Of a stretch of DNA of 64,000 bases, positions 58,623 through 61,314 are shown one piece after another (the first letter of the stretch is position 1; each line of letters opens with the position of its first letter). Made by a program: the position numbers and the translations under genes. The notes under the pieces were generated by a model. The model searched no databases. It was not told the origin of the DNA and saw only the letters and a list, made by a program, of their open reading frames with translations. Source of the DNA: Bathynomus jamesi (taxonomy: Eukaryota; Arthropoda; Malacostraca; Isopoda; Cirolanidae); assembly GCA_023014485.1 (NCBI GenBank), contig JAJOZX010009074.1, positions 1 to 64,000 on the forward strand, read 5' to 3'.

Positions 58623-61101
58623 ACGTTTAAAACTGTGAATGGCTGGAAGTACAGTAGTATGCTAGATTGGATTTTAGAGTTTTGGACTGTGCGTTTCATT
58701 TTCTCTTAACCATTGAGTACTTATTATTGAATAATGTATGTAAAACACTAGAATTTCTGGTGACGGTTCTCTATGGACAAGTTTGGTCTGATTACCCGTT
58801 GTTTAAGTTTCCAAGAAATGGTTAATTTTCTCTTAATCTTCAAATGACTGTTTTGACTAATGTATATAAATGCTCTTAATTTCCACTGACGGTTGTTTGT
58901 TGACATGTATGATCTGGTTATCTGAATGAATGATTGCCTGGGTCTGTGAAGATATAAATAGCTGGAGGCAACAATTCCTGTTGACTTTTAGGCCATGCCT
59001 TTTCAACCTTTCCAACCATTTCAGCCTTTTTAGCTTTTTAAACAAGTTACTGATTGGCTGGCTGAGTCTGTTTGCTTAGACCTGGTTCTATTCAGAGTTG
59101 ATAGGGCACGGATGAATGTTAAACTTAGGTCTTGAATTTTTATACGTACAGGGTGTCCCGTAAGTCTGGAACCATAGGGCAAAATGATAAAAACGGCAAT
59201 AAAAACGCCGAAGAGACTTTTGGGGACTGTTTGTGAAATGAGCGAGGATGGTAGCGGCTGTGTCATCGTCGGTGGATGTCCACTGCGTGGTTTATCTCCT
59301 ATGGATCCCGTTTCCCCGAACTTTACTGCAAGTTTGCCGACACAGCTGTGCGTTATCGGCGCACGGTCCAGATGCAATCTGTTAAATTCCTCAGCGACCT
59401 CCCTCTGACTCCAATTTCCTACGAGCAGAATTACCTGGATGCGTTCTTCCTTACTCAAAGACATCATGGGCACTTGCATAAACGGAAAAACATGAATTAC
59501 TTATTTTTACCCTATGGTTCCAGACTTATGGGACACCCTGTATATTTAAAGTGTATAACTATAAAGTGTTAAAATTTGGTGAATAATAATTTACTTTGAT
59601 AGCCTTAATATCGAACAGAGTGTTCAGTGTATATTGTGTATGTGTGACTAATTTATTTTTAAAGTTTTAATATTAAACAAAGCGGTCGTGTTAAAAATAA
59701 AGCGTTTGAGCTCCTTCAACGGTAAGTATTATTATATTTTCTCATCATTAGTCTTAGTATTATGTCTAAATCATTGTTGTCGTTGGTGTCTATTCTCTAT
59801 ATTTATAATATTATTGTTATTAGTATTATTACTATTAGTCTTGTTATTATTATTCTGTGTCGAAGACAGTGTTGCCGATAGCCCTACACCTTATATTTAT
59901 ATTTCATTGTGTCATTGTGTTATCGGTGACTCCTATAACTTATATTCCTTGAAAATTTTTACCATTGAGGCGGTGGGCCCCTGTAGTTCATATTATTATT
60001 ATTATTATTATTATTATTATGAGTAGCAGTAGTAGTAGTAATTTTATTAGTACAGTAGACTCTTGTTATTTCGCCAGATTGGGACCGCGAAATACCGCGA
60101 AATATTGTTTTCGCGATATAGCGTTCTATATATTACACTAATACAGTATATAGAATTTCTATATATTAATGCGAAATAGTGTTTAGACCGTACTATATTA
60201 AAAAGGGGAGTAATTTAGGGTACCATGAAATAAATAAAGCAAAATATTGGACCGTGAAATAAAGAGGTGCACTGTATTAATATTATATGTCTAATTCTAT
60301 GTAACCAGTGACACCCTAAACTTTATTATTGTGTGATCGTGCTACTGAGGGTGTGGATGGGCCCTAAACCTTATATTATTATTGTGTCATCATGCTGATC
60401 ATGCTGCTGAGAGTATGGACAGCCTCCTAAACTTTATATGTATTTGTATTATTATTGTGTCATTGTGCTGCATCGGTTGTGGGTGGTCCCTGAACCTTAA
60501 ATTTATATTTATTAACTTTGAAAATATTTTTGTTAAAACGGTGGCCGCAGGGTTCATACTGTGCCGTCACACCTTTTTTATCAAAAGCCATTAACAAATT
60601 AAGTTTTTAACAGAGATTAAAAGATCTTATCGGATATTAAAATTTTGCTCTTATGGTACTCTCCTCAGTGGCACTACTCCCTCTTTTCCCCTCGGTGTCA
60701 CTCCCCTCAATGGTACTGAAACTGGCTCTCACTAAATGCACCCATACTACTAGCCTTTACAGACATCATTAGAAATGCATTTGACTTTAAGGAAAATTTA
60801 ATTTTACGTCTTCATTGCAGAGGATATTGAACATTTGAAGACTATAATAGGATTGAACCTTAAGGAAACAACTCTACACGAAAATGAATTGGAAAATAGG
60901 GAATTTTATGTATTAAATTCCACTACAAGTGAAGCACACCAACCAGAGACAGAGAAACAATCGTATGATAGATCCAACCTAGAAAGAAAATATTTCTCAA
61001 CTACCACTAAAGATATTCTTTTGAAGTTATACAAGATTTACTTCTTCGATTTCATGATGTTCAATTATTCGATTCATCCTTATGATACGTATGTTCATTA
61101 G
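12232..61101 (+). CDS. Carbohydrate sulfotransferase (chondroitin/HNK-1 type), split gene; six exons placed
   Basis: The exons at 12232-12393, 33859-33971, 49709-49838, 53189-53396, 54403-54668 and 60821-61101 encode a type II Golgi enzyme that would transfer sulfate from PAPS to glycan chains. Evidence in order: N-terminal signal anchor; a short stem; an alpha-helical stretch ([10 protein letters not shown]); the 3'-phosphate-binding motif [15 protein letters not shown]; the conserved [10 protein letters not shown] and C-D-L-C segments; and the C-terminal [17 protein letters not shown] block that ends this family. Splice phases agree for the last four exons (1/1, 2/2, 1/1). Exon 2 ends in phase 2 while the 49709 exon starts in phase 0, so at least one exon, expected to carry the 5'-phosphosulfate-binding loop, lies unseen between 33972 and 49708, or is lost. 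The span is about 49 kb because transposons fill the introns. Identification of the family is strong; specificity is unknown. Confidence 0.8.
12549..12600. repeat. (CT)n microsatellite
   Basis: Pure TC/CT run of 52 bp in the first intron. Confidence 0.95.
12895..13245 (+). mobile_element. CR1-like LINE 3' UTR fragment (continues after 14126)
   Basis: This stretch is similar to 32450-33410 and, at its end, to 38720-38770 and 39530-39580: all share AGTGGATCTTAGGGTCTTTG followed by TTAGC. At 38.8 kb the same tail follows a CR1-like coding end and runs into (CAT)n, which identifies it as a LINE 3' tail. An hAT element interrupts it at 13254. Confidence 0.6.
13254..14118 (+). mobile_element. hAT transposon with internal deletion
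   Basis: Ends are CAGGGTTGCCGAAGTTGG and TTCAGTGGCAACCCTG, flanked by 8-bp target duplications CTCTCCAC / CTCTCCAA (one mismatch). Inside, 13600-13900 encodes the C-terminal dimerisation region of an hAT transposase: [20 protein letters not shown] followed by AERIFSQV, then a stop and LNGLLHSK. Most of the transposase is absent, so it is a non-autonomous derivative. Confidence 0.85.
14200..15110. other. AT-rich intron sequence, no feature seen
   Basis: Low-complexity AT-rich intron DNA with short TA runs near 14250. No coding frame, known repeat boundary or structured element was recognised. Confidence 0.4.
15120..16690 (-). pseudogene. Unclassified repeat gene family 1, copy A (zinc-finger / GERFHQDI type)
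   Basis: Leftward reading gives, in order: a degraded zinc-binding head ([21 protein letters not shown], then [10 protein letters not shown]), an acidic linker, [65 protein letters not shown], and [19 protein letters not shown] with [12 protein letters not shown], then [11 protein letters not shown]. At least three frame changes and an in-frame stop in the head break it. The same order of motifs occurs on the + strand at 41739-43560. I recognise the motifs as a high-copy, uncharacterised invertebrate repeat gene but cannot name a superfamily; a transposase-related origin is possible. Confidence 0.6.
16859..17495. mobile_element. hAT-type MITE with CGATAC-rich subterminal repeats
   Basis: Terminal inverted repeats CAGTGATGGGCATCGATACA and the matching right end ...GATACTGCCCATCACTG are flanked by a perfect 8-bp target duplication TTCATATG (16851-16858 and 17496-17503). 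The 637-bp interior codes for nothing; both ends are crowded with GCGATACCGATAC-like motifs in both orientations, as expected for transposase-binding subterminal repeats. Confidence 0.95.
17540..19110 (+). pseudogene. Unclassified repeat gene family 2 ([12 protein letters not shown] type), degraded
   Basis: Rightward segments in shifting frames encode [89 protein letters not shown], and near the end [20 protein letters not shown]. The spaced Cys and His residues suggest a metal-binding N-terminal part. The C-terminal [12 protein letters not shown] motif recurs in many uncharacterised invertebrate repeat proteins. Multiple stops and frameshifts make it a pseudogene. It lies head-to-head with family 1 copy A, with the hAT MITE inserted between them. 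I do not assign a function. Confidence 0.5.
19140..19935 (+). pseudogene. CR1-like LINE, endonuclease end and linker (left part of a split copy)
   Basis: Degraded coding sequence: VDFN...[17 protein letters not shown], a DNFL-Q-V-PTR stretch, and an SDH-like segment match the C-terminal half of an APE-type endonuclease. [19 protein letters not shown] then [15 protein letters not shown] and [16 protein letters not shown] are typical of the endonuclease-RT linker in CR1 elements. The copy resumes at about 28065 with the start of the RT region, so the 8.1 kb between is insertion. Confidence 0.65.
21278..24170 (+). pseudogene. Gene of the 5.3-kb transposon (candidate transposase), interrupted by mariner
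   Basis: An N-terminal open segment (21278-21664, 129 residues) begins [20 protein letters not shown] and contains [17 protein letters not shown] and [20 protein letters not shown] with a CxC...CxC cluster, then [12 protein letters not shown]. After the mariner, coding resumes at about 23578 ([18 protein letters not shown]), then [34 protein letters not shown], and [14 protein letters not shown] with [16 protein letters not shown]. Stops occur at 21665 and after 23735. I recognise the motif order from uncharacterised invertebrate proteins; the Asp in GLYFDGRKD may be catalytic, but that is a guess. Its position inside long inverted repeats makes a transposase the best hypothesis. Confidence 0.5.
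22000..23480 (+). mobile_element. Mariner/IS630-type transposon nested in the 5.3-kb element
   Basis: The transposase reads from ATG 22270: a helix-turn-helix N-terminus ([20 protein letters not shown]), the linker [11 protein letters not shown], the first catalytic region [13 protein letters not shown], then after a frameshift at about 22850 [12 protein letters not shown], and after a stop near 23115 [20 protein letters not shown] and an end at 23345. Two breaks make it inactive. The right end is near 23478 (GGGTCCCATTTATCTGGATC then ACCCAG); a matching left end was not found. Confidence 0.8.
24200..25260 (+). pseudogene. CR1-like LINE reverse transcriptase, 3' portion
   Basis: In-frame blocks are [31 protein letters not shown] (degraded FADD box), [15 protein letters not shown], and then [18 protein letters not shown] and [15 protein letters not shown], the thumb and C-terminal signature of CR1-group elements. 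A few stops and frame changes are present. It is nested in the 5.3-kb DNA transposon. Confidence 0.8.
26061..27128 (+). mobile_element. hAT transposon remnant with ZMYM1-like transposase pieces
   Basis: Ends CAGACCTGGATTAC and TTTTAATCCGGCCCTG are flanked by perfect 8-bp duplications CTCAGAGT. Inside, [20 protein letters not shown] and [18 protein letters not shown], and later [20 protein letters not shown] with [10 protein letters not shown], match N-terminal and C-terminal parts of the hAT transposases related to ZMYM1. A solo terminal repeat of the 5.3-kb element (26600-26810) has inserted between them. Confidence 0.85.
26600..26810 (+). repeat. Solo terminal repeat of the 5.3-kb transposon family
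   Basis: About 210 bp match 20607-20815 closely (AGAATTCAGTTTTGTAG through TCTTCCGTTGTGT). Only one end is present, inside an hAT element, so it arose by an abortive or deleted insertion and shows that the family has more than one copy here. Confidence 0.8.
28563..28945. mobile_element. MITE with TA target duplication
   Basis: Inverted ends CCGTAGACTCGGGTGAGTTG and CAACTCACCCTAGTTTACGG, flanked by TA. The 383-bp body has extra copies of GGTGAGTTGATAT. TA duplication points to the Tc1/mariner/pogo group. Confidence 0.8.
29286..29854. mobile_element. MULE-type MITE with ~105-bp inverted repeats and 9-bp duplication
   Basis: Ends GGATCTTTTCCGTTCTACCC and its complement continue as inverted repeats for about 105 bp (through TTACTTGCTGAATTCA). 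Flanks GTAGAGTTG at 29277-29285 and 29855-29863 are a perfect 9-bp target duplication. Long repeats plus 9 bp fit Mutator-like elements. No coding sequence. Confidence 0.85.
29894..30096. mobile_element. 203-bp MITE, 8-bp duplication
   Basis: Ends GGATCACCCGAAGATCAGGG and the complement CCCTGATCTTTAGGTGATCC, flanked by GAAACTTA on both sides. Its centre (AATATCACGACTTAACCTAA and following) is the reverse complement of the centre of the neighbouring MULE-type MITE at about 29580-29640. Confidence 0.85.
30174..30863. mobile_element. Probable hAT-like MITE
   Basis: The segment begins TAGGGTTGCAAAGGGATAG and ends TTTTAAAACCCCTA, interrupts the LINE frame, and is rich in GAAATTTC-type motifs near both ends. 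A target duplication is not convincing, so boundaries are approximate. Confidence 0.5.
31391..32440. other. Intron DNA with dispersed repeat Y at about 32025-32235
   Basis: No gene seen. The stretch 32025-32235 (CTGTCCTCCTTAGCTGATCT, CACACGCTTCTCCCTCTATT) is matched in inverse orientation at about 56525-56735, defining a dispersed repeat of about 210 bp. Two similar phrases with GTGCTCCTTTATTTAATTCC-like content occur at 31660 and 31830. Confidence 0.5.
32441..33412 (+). mobile_element. CR1-like LINE 3' UTR fragment interrupted by an hAT MITE
   Basis: Outside 32550-33162 the sequence parallels 12895-13245, including TTTCCTATAAATCTTCTTTCAC and the tail AGTGTGGATCTTAGGG. It ends in a (CT)n run at 33413-33440. 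Confidence 0.6.
32550..33162. mobile_element. hAT-type MITE
   Basis: Ends CACTGGCGTATATAG and CTTATATACACACACCACTG are imperfect inverted repeats flanked by perfect 8-bp duplications TTTCCTAC (32542-32549, 33163-33170). Includes a G-run near 32565-32595. No coding sequence. Confidence 0.85.
33859..33971 (+). CDS. Sulfotransferase exon 2 (stem region)
   Basis: After the acceptor TTCCTAG, the exon continues the frame of exon 1 in phase 0 with [20 protein letters not shown] and [17 protein letters not shown], ending at AA before the donor GTAAGA. It contains an N-glycosylation sequon (NLT) and the single stem cysteine typical of the family. It exits in phase 2, which does not fit the next exon I can place. 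Confidence 0.7.
34145..34385 (+). mobile_element. tRNA-derived SINE family B, copy 1
   Basis: The head has GGTGGTAGAACGCCGATCC and the B-box-like GGGTTCTAGTCTC; the body CTTTTGTGGGTCTTCCTTGG and the end TTAAACAATTC followed by (ATT)n match a second copy at 54090-54320. The common trinucleotide tail supports retroposition. Confidence 0.7.
34438..34727 (+). mobile_element. Dimeric tRNA-derived SINE (family A), copy 2, flanked by (TA)n
   Basis: Starts GCGCCTCGGTGGTGTAGTGG and ends AACCAAAGGTTA. First unit: TAGTGGTTAGCGTCGC and ATCGAGACCC. Second unit: TGGCCTAGTGGTTAAGACG and GGTTCGGATTC. Runs of (TA)n lie directly on both sides (34398-34437 and 34728-34788), as at copy 4. Confidence 0.9.
34728..34788. 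repeat. (TA)n microsatellite after SINE copy 2
   Basis: TA run broken once by AATTTATTA. Confidence 0.9.
34930..35725 (+). pseudogene. Mariner-like transposase remnant split by a reversed SINE
   Basis: [19 protein letters not shown] coding before 35100, then after an insertion [51 protein letters not shown] and DYFLW. These are the first-Asp and last-Asp regions of the same transposase type as 47867 and 61315. About 235 bp (35160-35395) with a minus-strand tRNA-like B-box GGGTTCAAACC interrupt it. Confidence 0.65.
35160..35395 (-). mobile_element. tRNA-derived SINE family C
   Basis: On the minus strand GTGGCTCGATCGATTAGGGC and TGTGGGTTCAAACCTTGC resemble A and B boxes. Flanking AACATGAAAG(G/A)GT at about 35130 and 35382 may be the target duplication, although part of the left flank lies outside it. 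Confidence 0.5.
35810..36075 (-). pseudogene. CR1-like LINE RT fragment
   Basis: On the minus strand it is almost the same as 46855-47100: the region encoding [13 protein letters not shown], DEDR, MAN-EI-FNVDK and a start of the thumb. It has small deletions and stops. Confidence 0.7.
36173..36930. repeat. Pair of ~140-bp direct repeats 0.62 kb apart
   Basis: 36173-36320 and 36797-36930 share AAACTGAGTGT, GAAGAGACGCGTTGACTAAA, TAGCCGTTG, ATTAACTACTATAGTCCC and CCCCCATGGCGCGGCGACA. The interior codes for nothing obvious. Could be a small LTR-like or composite repeat. Confidence 0.65.
37150..38340 (+). pseudogene. CR1-like LINE, RT palm to 3' end
   Basis: Blocks [61 protein letters not shown] and [14 protein letters not shown] precede the C-terminal open stretch 38011-38214 ([20 protein letters not shown]). 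The 3' UTR continues GAGCTCTGGGGGTGGTGGTC to an A-rich end near 38340. Several frame breaks. Confidence 0.8.
38341..39590 (+). mobile_element. Tandem CR1-like LINE 3' ends with (CAT)n tail and a 170-bp duplication
   Basis: 38400-38775 is a LINE 3' UTR that ends GGATCTTAGGGTCTTTGTTA then (ATC)n at 38787-38815. 38816-39000 is a second coding end identical in kind to 38090-38290, then another UTR to 39590. Inside it, GAGTTAAGAATGTGTTGCAT starts at 39196 and 39366, a 170-bp tandem duplication. Confidence 0.65.
39672..39717 (-). ncRNA. Hammerhead-ribozyme-like motif in the Penelope 3' end
   Basis: Minus strand: core CTGACGA (39711-39705), stem II GGTGT/ACAC-C around loop AGCTCTGA with one bulged A, core GAAA (39685-39682), then AGGCCT, a palindromic helix III typical of dimeric Penelope hammerheads. 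Helix I is ATTCC against GCAAT with one mismatch, so this copy is slightly degraded. Hammerheads are known in Penelope terminal repeats. Confidence 0.65.
39784..40476 (-). CDS. Penelope-like element GIY-YIG endonuclease domain (C-terminal part)
   Basis: A 230-residue open frame. The start ([20 protein letters not shown]) is the end of the RT thumb; the later segment [20 protein letters not shown] with [20 protein letters not shown] is the GIY-YIG nuclease with its CCHH-type cysteine pair, here read as Y-S-I-G and V-Y-R-G. It would nick target DNA for reverse transcription. The frame is separated from the upstream RT by one frameshift at an A-run near 40572, so it is a single broken ORF. Confidence 0.85.
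   Translation of the reverse strand: MYFYSDHHPSIKSFIFFAMFLRALRVVSPEFLDSELCNIINIGTKLCYPISFLDNCLRKAKNRYYNNVIVKEFERKNILSLPYHVNFQYLPTLLKAIGINVVFKYNNTVKSSLIKNSPDNNVVCVYSIGCTQCNLVYRGKTGKTLDIRVKQHKYACRTANNSTTLFNHMYRCNSIKWDSSKALVENRDIIERNILECAFIHFKNNFNNSAGMYKIDNILLKFLLPLINSC
40545..41354 (-). CDS. Penelope-like element reverse transcriptase (partial, 5' end missing)
   Basis: A 269-residue frame with [58 protein letters not shown] and [10 protein letters not shown]; the last is the catalytic YxDD box and the others are the Penelope-specific forms of RT motifs. The N-terminus is lost where the family 1 repeat gene begins. A homopolymer frameshift separates it from the endonuclease part. Confidence 0.88.
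   Translation of the reverse strand: MKNGLSLKPLMIHTNQGQIWTQRPQMHIKKKKFYINRISVKQCNGLSQQFLSINPSLPYLYGLVKTHKVNNPMRPIVSSVGSVTYKLSKWLVSLLTPLVGSISKPHIVNSMDLIDKLKFPNDPNFKLVSFDVCSLFTKVPVDDPLDFLKDKISEYSFPVPHNTLIELIKLCVKDCKFQFESKFYVMSFGLAMGNFLSPVLTIYMEFFESRILPTIVNFNLVWYRYIDDILCLWPNNLDVDLYLDRLNNLIPSIKFTVEKKMMEAYLFWI
41470..43560 (+). pseudogene. Unclassified repeat gene family 1, copy B, with own promoter and an intron
   Basis: TATATAAAG at about 41482, then a zinc-binding head from 41739 ([47 protein letters not shown] after a frameshift), a linker PRPPEQ, a GT-AG intron 42181-42304 (donor GTATCT, acceptor TTTGCAG), an acidic part, [81 protein letters not shown] and [19 protein letters not shown], and a polyadenylation signal AATAAA near 43662. 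Three frame breaks and one stop. Sits inside the Penelope element. Confidence 0.65.
43962..44007 (+). ncRNA. Hammerhead-ribozyme-like motif in the inverted Penelope end
   Basis: Plus strand: ATTCC - CTGACGA - GGTGT..AATACAT - GAAA - GGACTT - GGAAT. Helix I (ATTCC/GGAAT) is perfect here, while helix II and III carry changes relative to the copy at 39.7 kb. Together the two copies cover all core positions. Confidence 0.6.
44039..44076. repeat. (TA)n microsatellite at the Penelope end
   Basis: TA run between the Penelope inverted repeat and dispersed repeat X. Confidence 0.95.
44077..44594 (+). repeat. Dispersed repeat X, copy 2
   Basis: GACCGTGTATGGAACAAGGA to CAAAGCAGATAGGG matches 63816-64000. 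The lead GGGATTGAACTCAGAATGGT at 44077 recurs at 44529, so the repeat is followed by a partial direct copy of its own start. No coding sequence seen. Confidence 0.75.
44595..44873 (-). mobile_element. Dimeric tRNA-derived SINE (family A), copy 3
   Basis: Minus strand: GTGGTGTAATGGTTAGCGTC and ATCGAGACCC, then a shortened second unit (GGTGGCCTAGACGCTGGG) in which the A-box copy is deleted, then GGTCTAAGGTGGAGTGAAAA and GGAAGC. Not directly flanked by (TA)n, unlike copies 2 and 4. Confidence 0.85.
45320..46157. mobile_element. hAT-type MITE with ACCGGTTT subterminal repeats
   Basis: Ends TAGTGTTGAAAA and TTTTCAACACTA, flanked by a perfect 8-bp duplication CTCCTCGT. About ten copies of ACCGGTTT or AAACCGGT crowd the two ends (45347-45395 and 46068-46150). 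838 bp, non-coding interior. Confidence 0.95.
46280..46679. mobile_element. 400-bp hAT-type MITE
   Basis: Ends TAGGGCATGGTTCTGATTAA and TTAACCATACCCTA, flanked by CTTGTGCA / TTTGTGCA, 8 bp with one mismatch. Interior rich in TTAATCATT-type repeats. Confidence 0.85.
47117..47169. repeat. (TA)n microsatellite next to the palindrome
   Basis: TA run; a second TA/TG compound run follows at 47395-47452 on the other side. Confidence 0.95.
47173..47355. repeat. 183-bp near-perfect palindrome capped by a tRNA T-arm-like sequence
   Basis: The arm CGTAAAGAACGACGCTTGTA ... GAGGTAACCACC is answered by its complement with only a 1-2 base difference in a GA-run. The apex is GGGTTCGATTCCC between complementary CACC/GGTG, i.e. 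a tRNA T-arm with B-box GGTTCGATTCC. The folded hairpin has about 85-bp arms. Confidence 0.95.
47395..47452. repeat. (TA)n(TG)n microsatellite
   Basis: Compound run of TA then GT dinucleotides. Confidence 0.95.
47867..49084 (-). mobile_element. Mariner-like transposon (family M1), full-length but broken
   Basis: Inverted ends CAGGGTGTCCCATAAGTCCG and complement, flanked by TA. Leftward ORF pieces: [20 protein letters not shown] (48748-48991), then [16 protein letters not shown] [20 protein letters not shown] and [20 protein letters not shown] (48167-48481). The catalytic C-terminal half is missing and a MITE (48568-48793) interrupts it. Confidence 0.85.
48568..48793. mobile_element. MITE nested in the mariner
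   Basis: Ends CAGTGGCGGCTCGT and ACGAGCCGCCACTG, perfect 14-bp inverted repeats, with AGGGGTGCTG near both ends. CAGTGGCG is typical of hAT. The 8-bp duplication is not clear (TTGAAG is seen on both sides). Confidence 0.75.
49085..49654. other. AT-rich intron, no feature seen
   Basis: No coding frame, repeat boundary or structured element recognised; it leads into the acceptor tract of the 49709 exon. Confidence 0.4.
49709..49838 (+). CDS. Sulfotransferase exon (helix after PAPS-binding loop)
   Basis: Acceptor AATACAG, then [20 protein letters not shown] and [20 protein letters not shown], ending in AATTACA before donor GTAAGA (phase 1), which joins AAC with the next exon. The [10 protein letters not shown] helix fits the segment that follows the 5'-phosphosulfate-binding loop in this family. 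The loop itself is not in this exon. Confidence 0.6.
50099..50152. repeat. (TA)n microsatellite
   Basis: TA dinucleotide run of about 54 bp. Confidence 0.95.
50153..50980. other. Intron DNA, one possible mariner end
   Basis: No coding feature. At 50748 GAGGCGGTCAGAAAATAAGT resembles an element end but I found no partner. AAT/ATT repeats at 50410-50480. Confidence 0.35.
50985..51940 (-). pseudogene. CR1-like LINE, pre-RT and RT pieces
   Basis: Leftward blocks: [17 protein letters not shown] basic stretch, [79 protein letters not shown], then after a deletion [15 protein letters not shown]. The order is that of a CR1 RT with the middle missing. Confidence 0.8.
51941..53180. other. Intron DNA with a 49-bp foldback
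   Basis: No coding feature. At 52047-52095 ACAGGGTGATCC ... GGATCACTCTGT form a short foldback, perhaps a joined pair of mariner ends. Confidence 0.35.
53189..53396 (+). CDS. Sulfotransferase exon with 3'-phosphate-binding motif
   Basis: The exon begins after AATGCAG with AC completing the split codon. It encodes [40 protein letters not shown] and [18 protein letters not shown], the last being the 3'PSB motif (R-x-P-x-x-R-x-x-S). It ends AG before donor GTATGC, phase 2. A second AG (TTTTCAG at 53174) would shift the frame, so 53189 is chosen. Confidence 0.85.
53480..54080. other. Intron DNA, unassigned minus-strand open frame
   Basis: A 138-codon open frame on the minus strand (53980-53564) gives [20 protein letters not shown] and no recognisable motif; I do not call it a gene. 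Confidence 0.35.
54090..54320 (+). mobile_element. tRNA-derived SINE family B, copy 2 (tRNA-Asn-like head)
   Basis: TATAGCCTAGTGACAGAGCG, anticodon-loop-like CTGTTAATCTGAAGG (GTT) and B-box GGGTTCGAGTCTC give a tRNA-like head, then the same body and (ATT)n tail as at 34145. Confidence 0.75.
54403..54668 (+). CDS. Sulfotransferase exon (catalytic domain, cysteine segment)
   Basis: After TTATCACAG the exon completes Arg and encodes [60 protein letters not shown] and LHIETMR, ending before GTACGT in phase 1. [10 protein letters not shown] and the paired cysteines are hallmark residues. One sequon (NST) is present. Confidence 0.88.
54700..55570. other. Intron DNA, no feature seen
   Basis: AT-rich intron sequence without recognisable repeat ends or coding frames. 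Confidence 0.4.
55577..57250. repeat. Left arm of a large imperfect inverted repeat
   Basis: The arm is answered in inverse at 58360-60575: for example GTTGAAACAATATACAGTAT (57179) with ATATTGTTTCAACCTC (58420), AAGTTTAACACTCATCCGTG (56232) with GGATGAATGTTAAACTTAGG (59112), and GTGACGTCACACTATGAAC with the complementary form at 60555. An extra 330-bp block at about 56415-56750 contains repeat Y. Part of the arm has degenerate AATATAAGGTATAGGGG units. Confidence 0.85.
57252..57293. repeat. (TA)n microsatellite before SINE copy 4
   Basis: TA run that ends four bases before the SINE. Confidence 0.95.
57296..57583 (+). mobile_element. Dimeric tRNA-derived SINE (family A), copy 4, flanked by (TA)n
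   Basis: Same organisation as copy 2 with TAGTGGTTAGCGTCGC, GATTCGAGACT, the second unit (TGGCCCACTGATTAAGACG, GGTTCGGATTCC) and the AACCAAAGGTTT end. (TA)n lies on both sides. It occupies the spacer between the arms of the inverted repeat. Confidence 0.9.
57584..58130. repeat. Spacer with TA, CT and GT microsatellites and a LINE scrap
   Basis: (TA)n(GT)n at 57584-57647, (CT)n(TA)n(GT)n at 58029-58129. Between them 57790-57960 may encode a short RT palm remnant ([15 protein letters not shown]), low confidence. Confidence 0.6.
59149..59540 (-). mobile_element. Internally deleted mariner of family M1
   Basis: Ends CAGGGTGTCCCGTAAGTCTG and complement, flanked by TA. It retains the N-terminal transposase part [20 protein letters not shown] and then jumps to the left end, 392 bp versus about 1.2 kb for the copy at 47867. 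Confidence 0.85.
60053..60274. mobile_element. Pogo/Tigger-like MITE
   Basis: Ends CAGTAGACTCTTGTTATTTC and AAATAAAGAGGTGCACTG, flanked by TA. CAGTAGACTCT is a typical pogo/Tigger terminus. 222 bp, non-coding. Confidence 0.8.
60821..61101 (+). CDS. Sulfotransferase last exon
   Basis: After TTCATTGCAG, phase 2 entry gives [20 protein letters not shown], a Lys/Glu-rich loop, and the C-terminal signature [20 protein letters not shown], ending TYVH* at 61101. This end is where the family usually stops. No polyadenylation signal was clearly seen before the (TA)n run at 61217. Confidence 0.88.
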
Positions 61102-61216
61102 CTCTTTTCTCTTTCTCATTTAACAAATCTGGCGACACATTTTATTCTGTAGGTATCCAGCTACCATCATAACCTTATAATAAAAATTAAACGGGAGGAT
61201 TACTTACATTTAAATT

Positions 61217-61217
61217 A

Positions 61218-61298
<81 letters not shown>

Positions 61299-61314
61299 TA
61301 TATATATATATATA
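61217..61314. repeat. (TA)n microsatellite
   Basis: Long TA run with two TACAT interruptions, directly adjoining a mariner end. Confidence 0.95.

Larger units (their letters stand above)
58360..60575. repeat. Right arm of the large inverted repeat
   Basis: Complement of 55577-57250 with insertions: a mariner derivative at 59149-59540, a pogo/Tigger-like MITE at 60053-60274, and extra copies of the CCTATACCTTATATT-type units near 60300-60510. No protein-coding sequence found in either arm. Confidence 0.85.
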
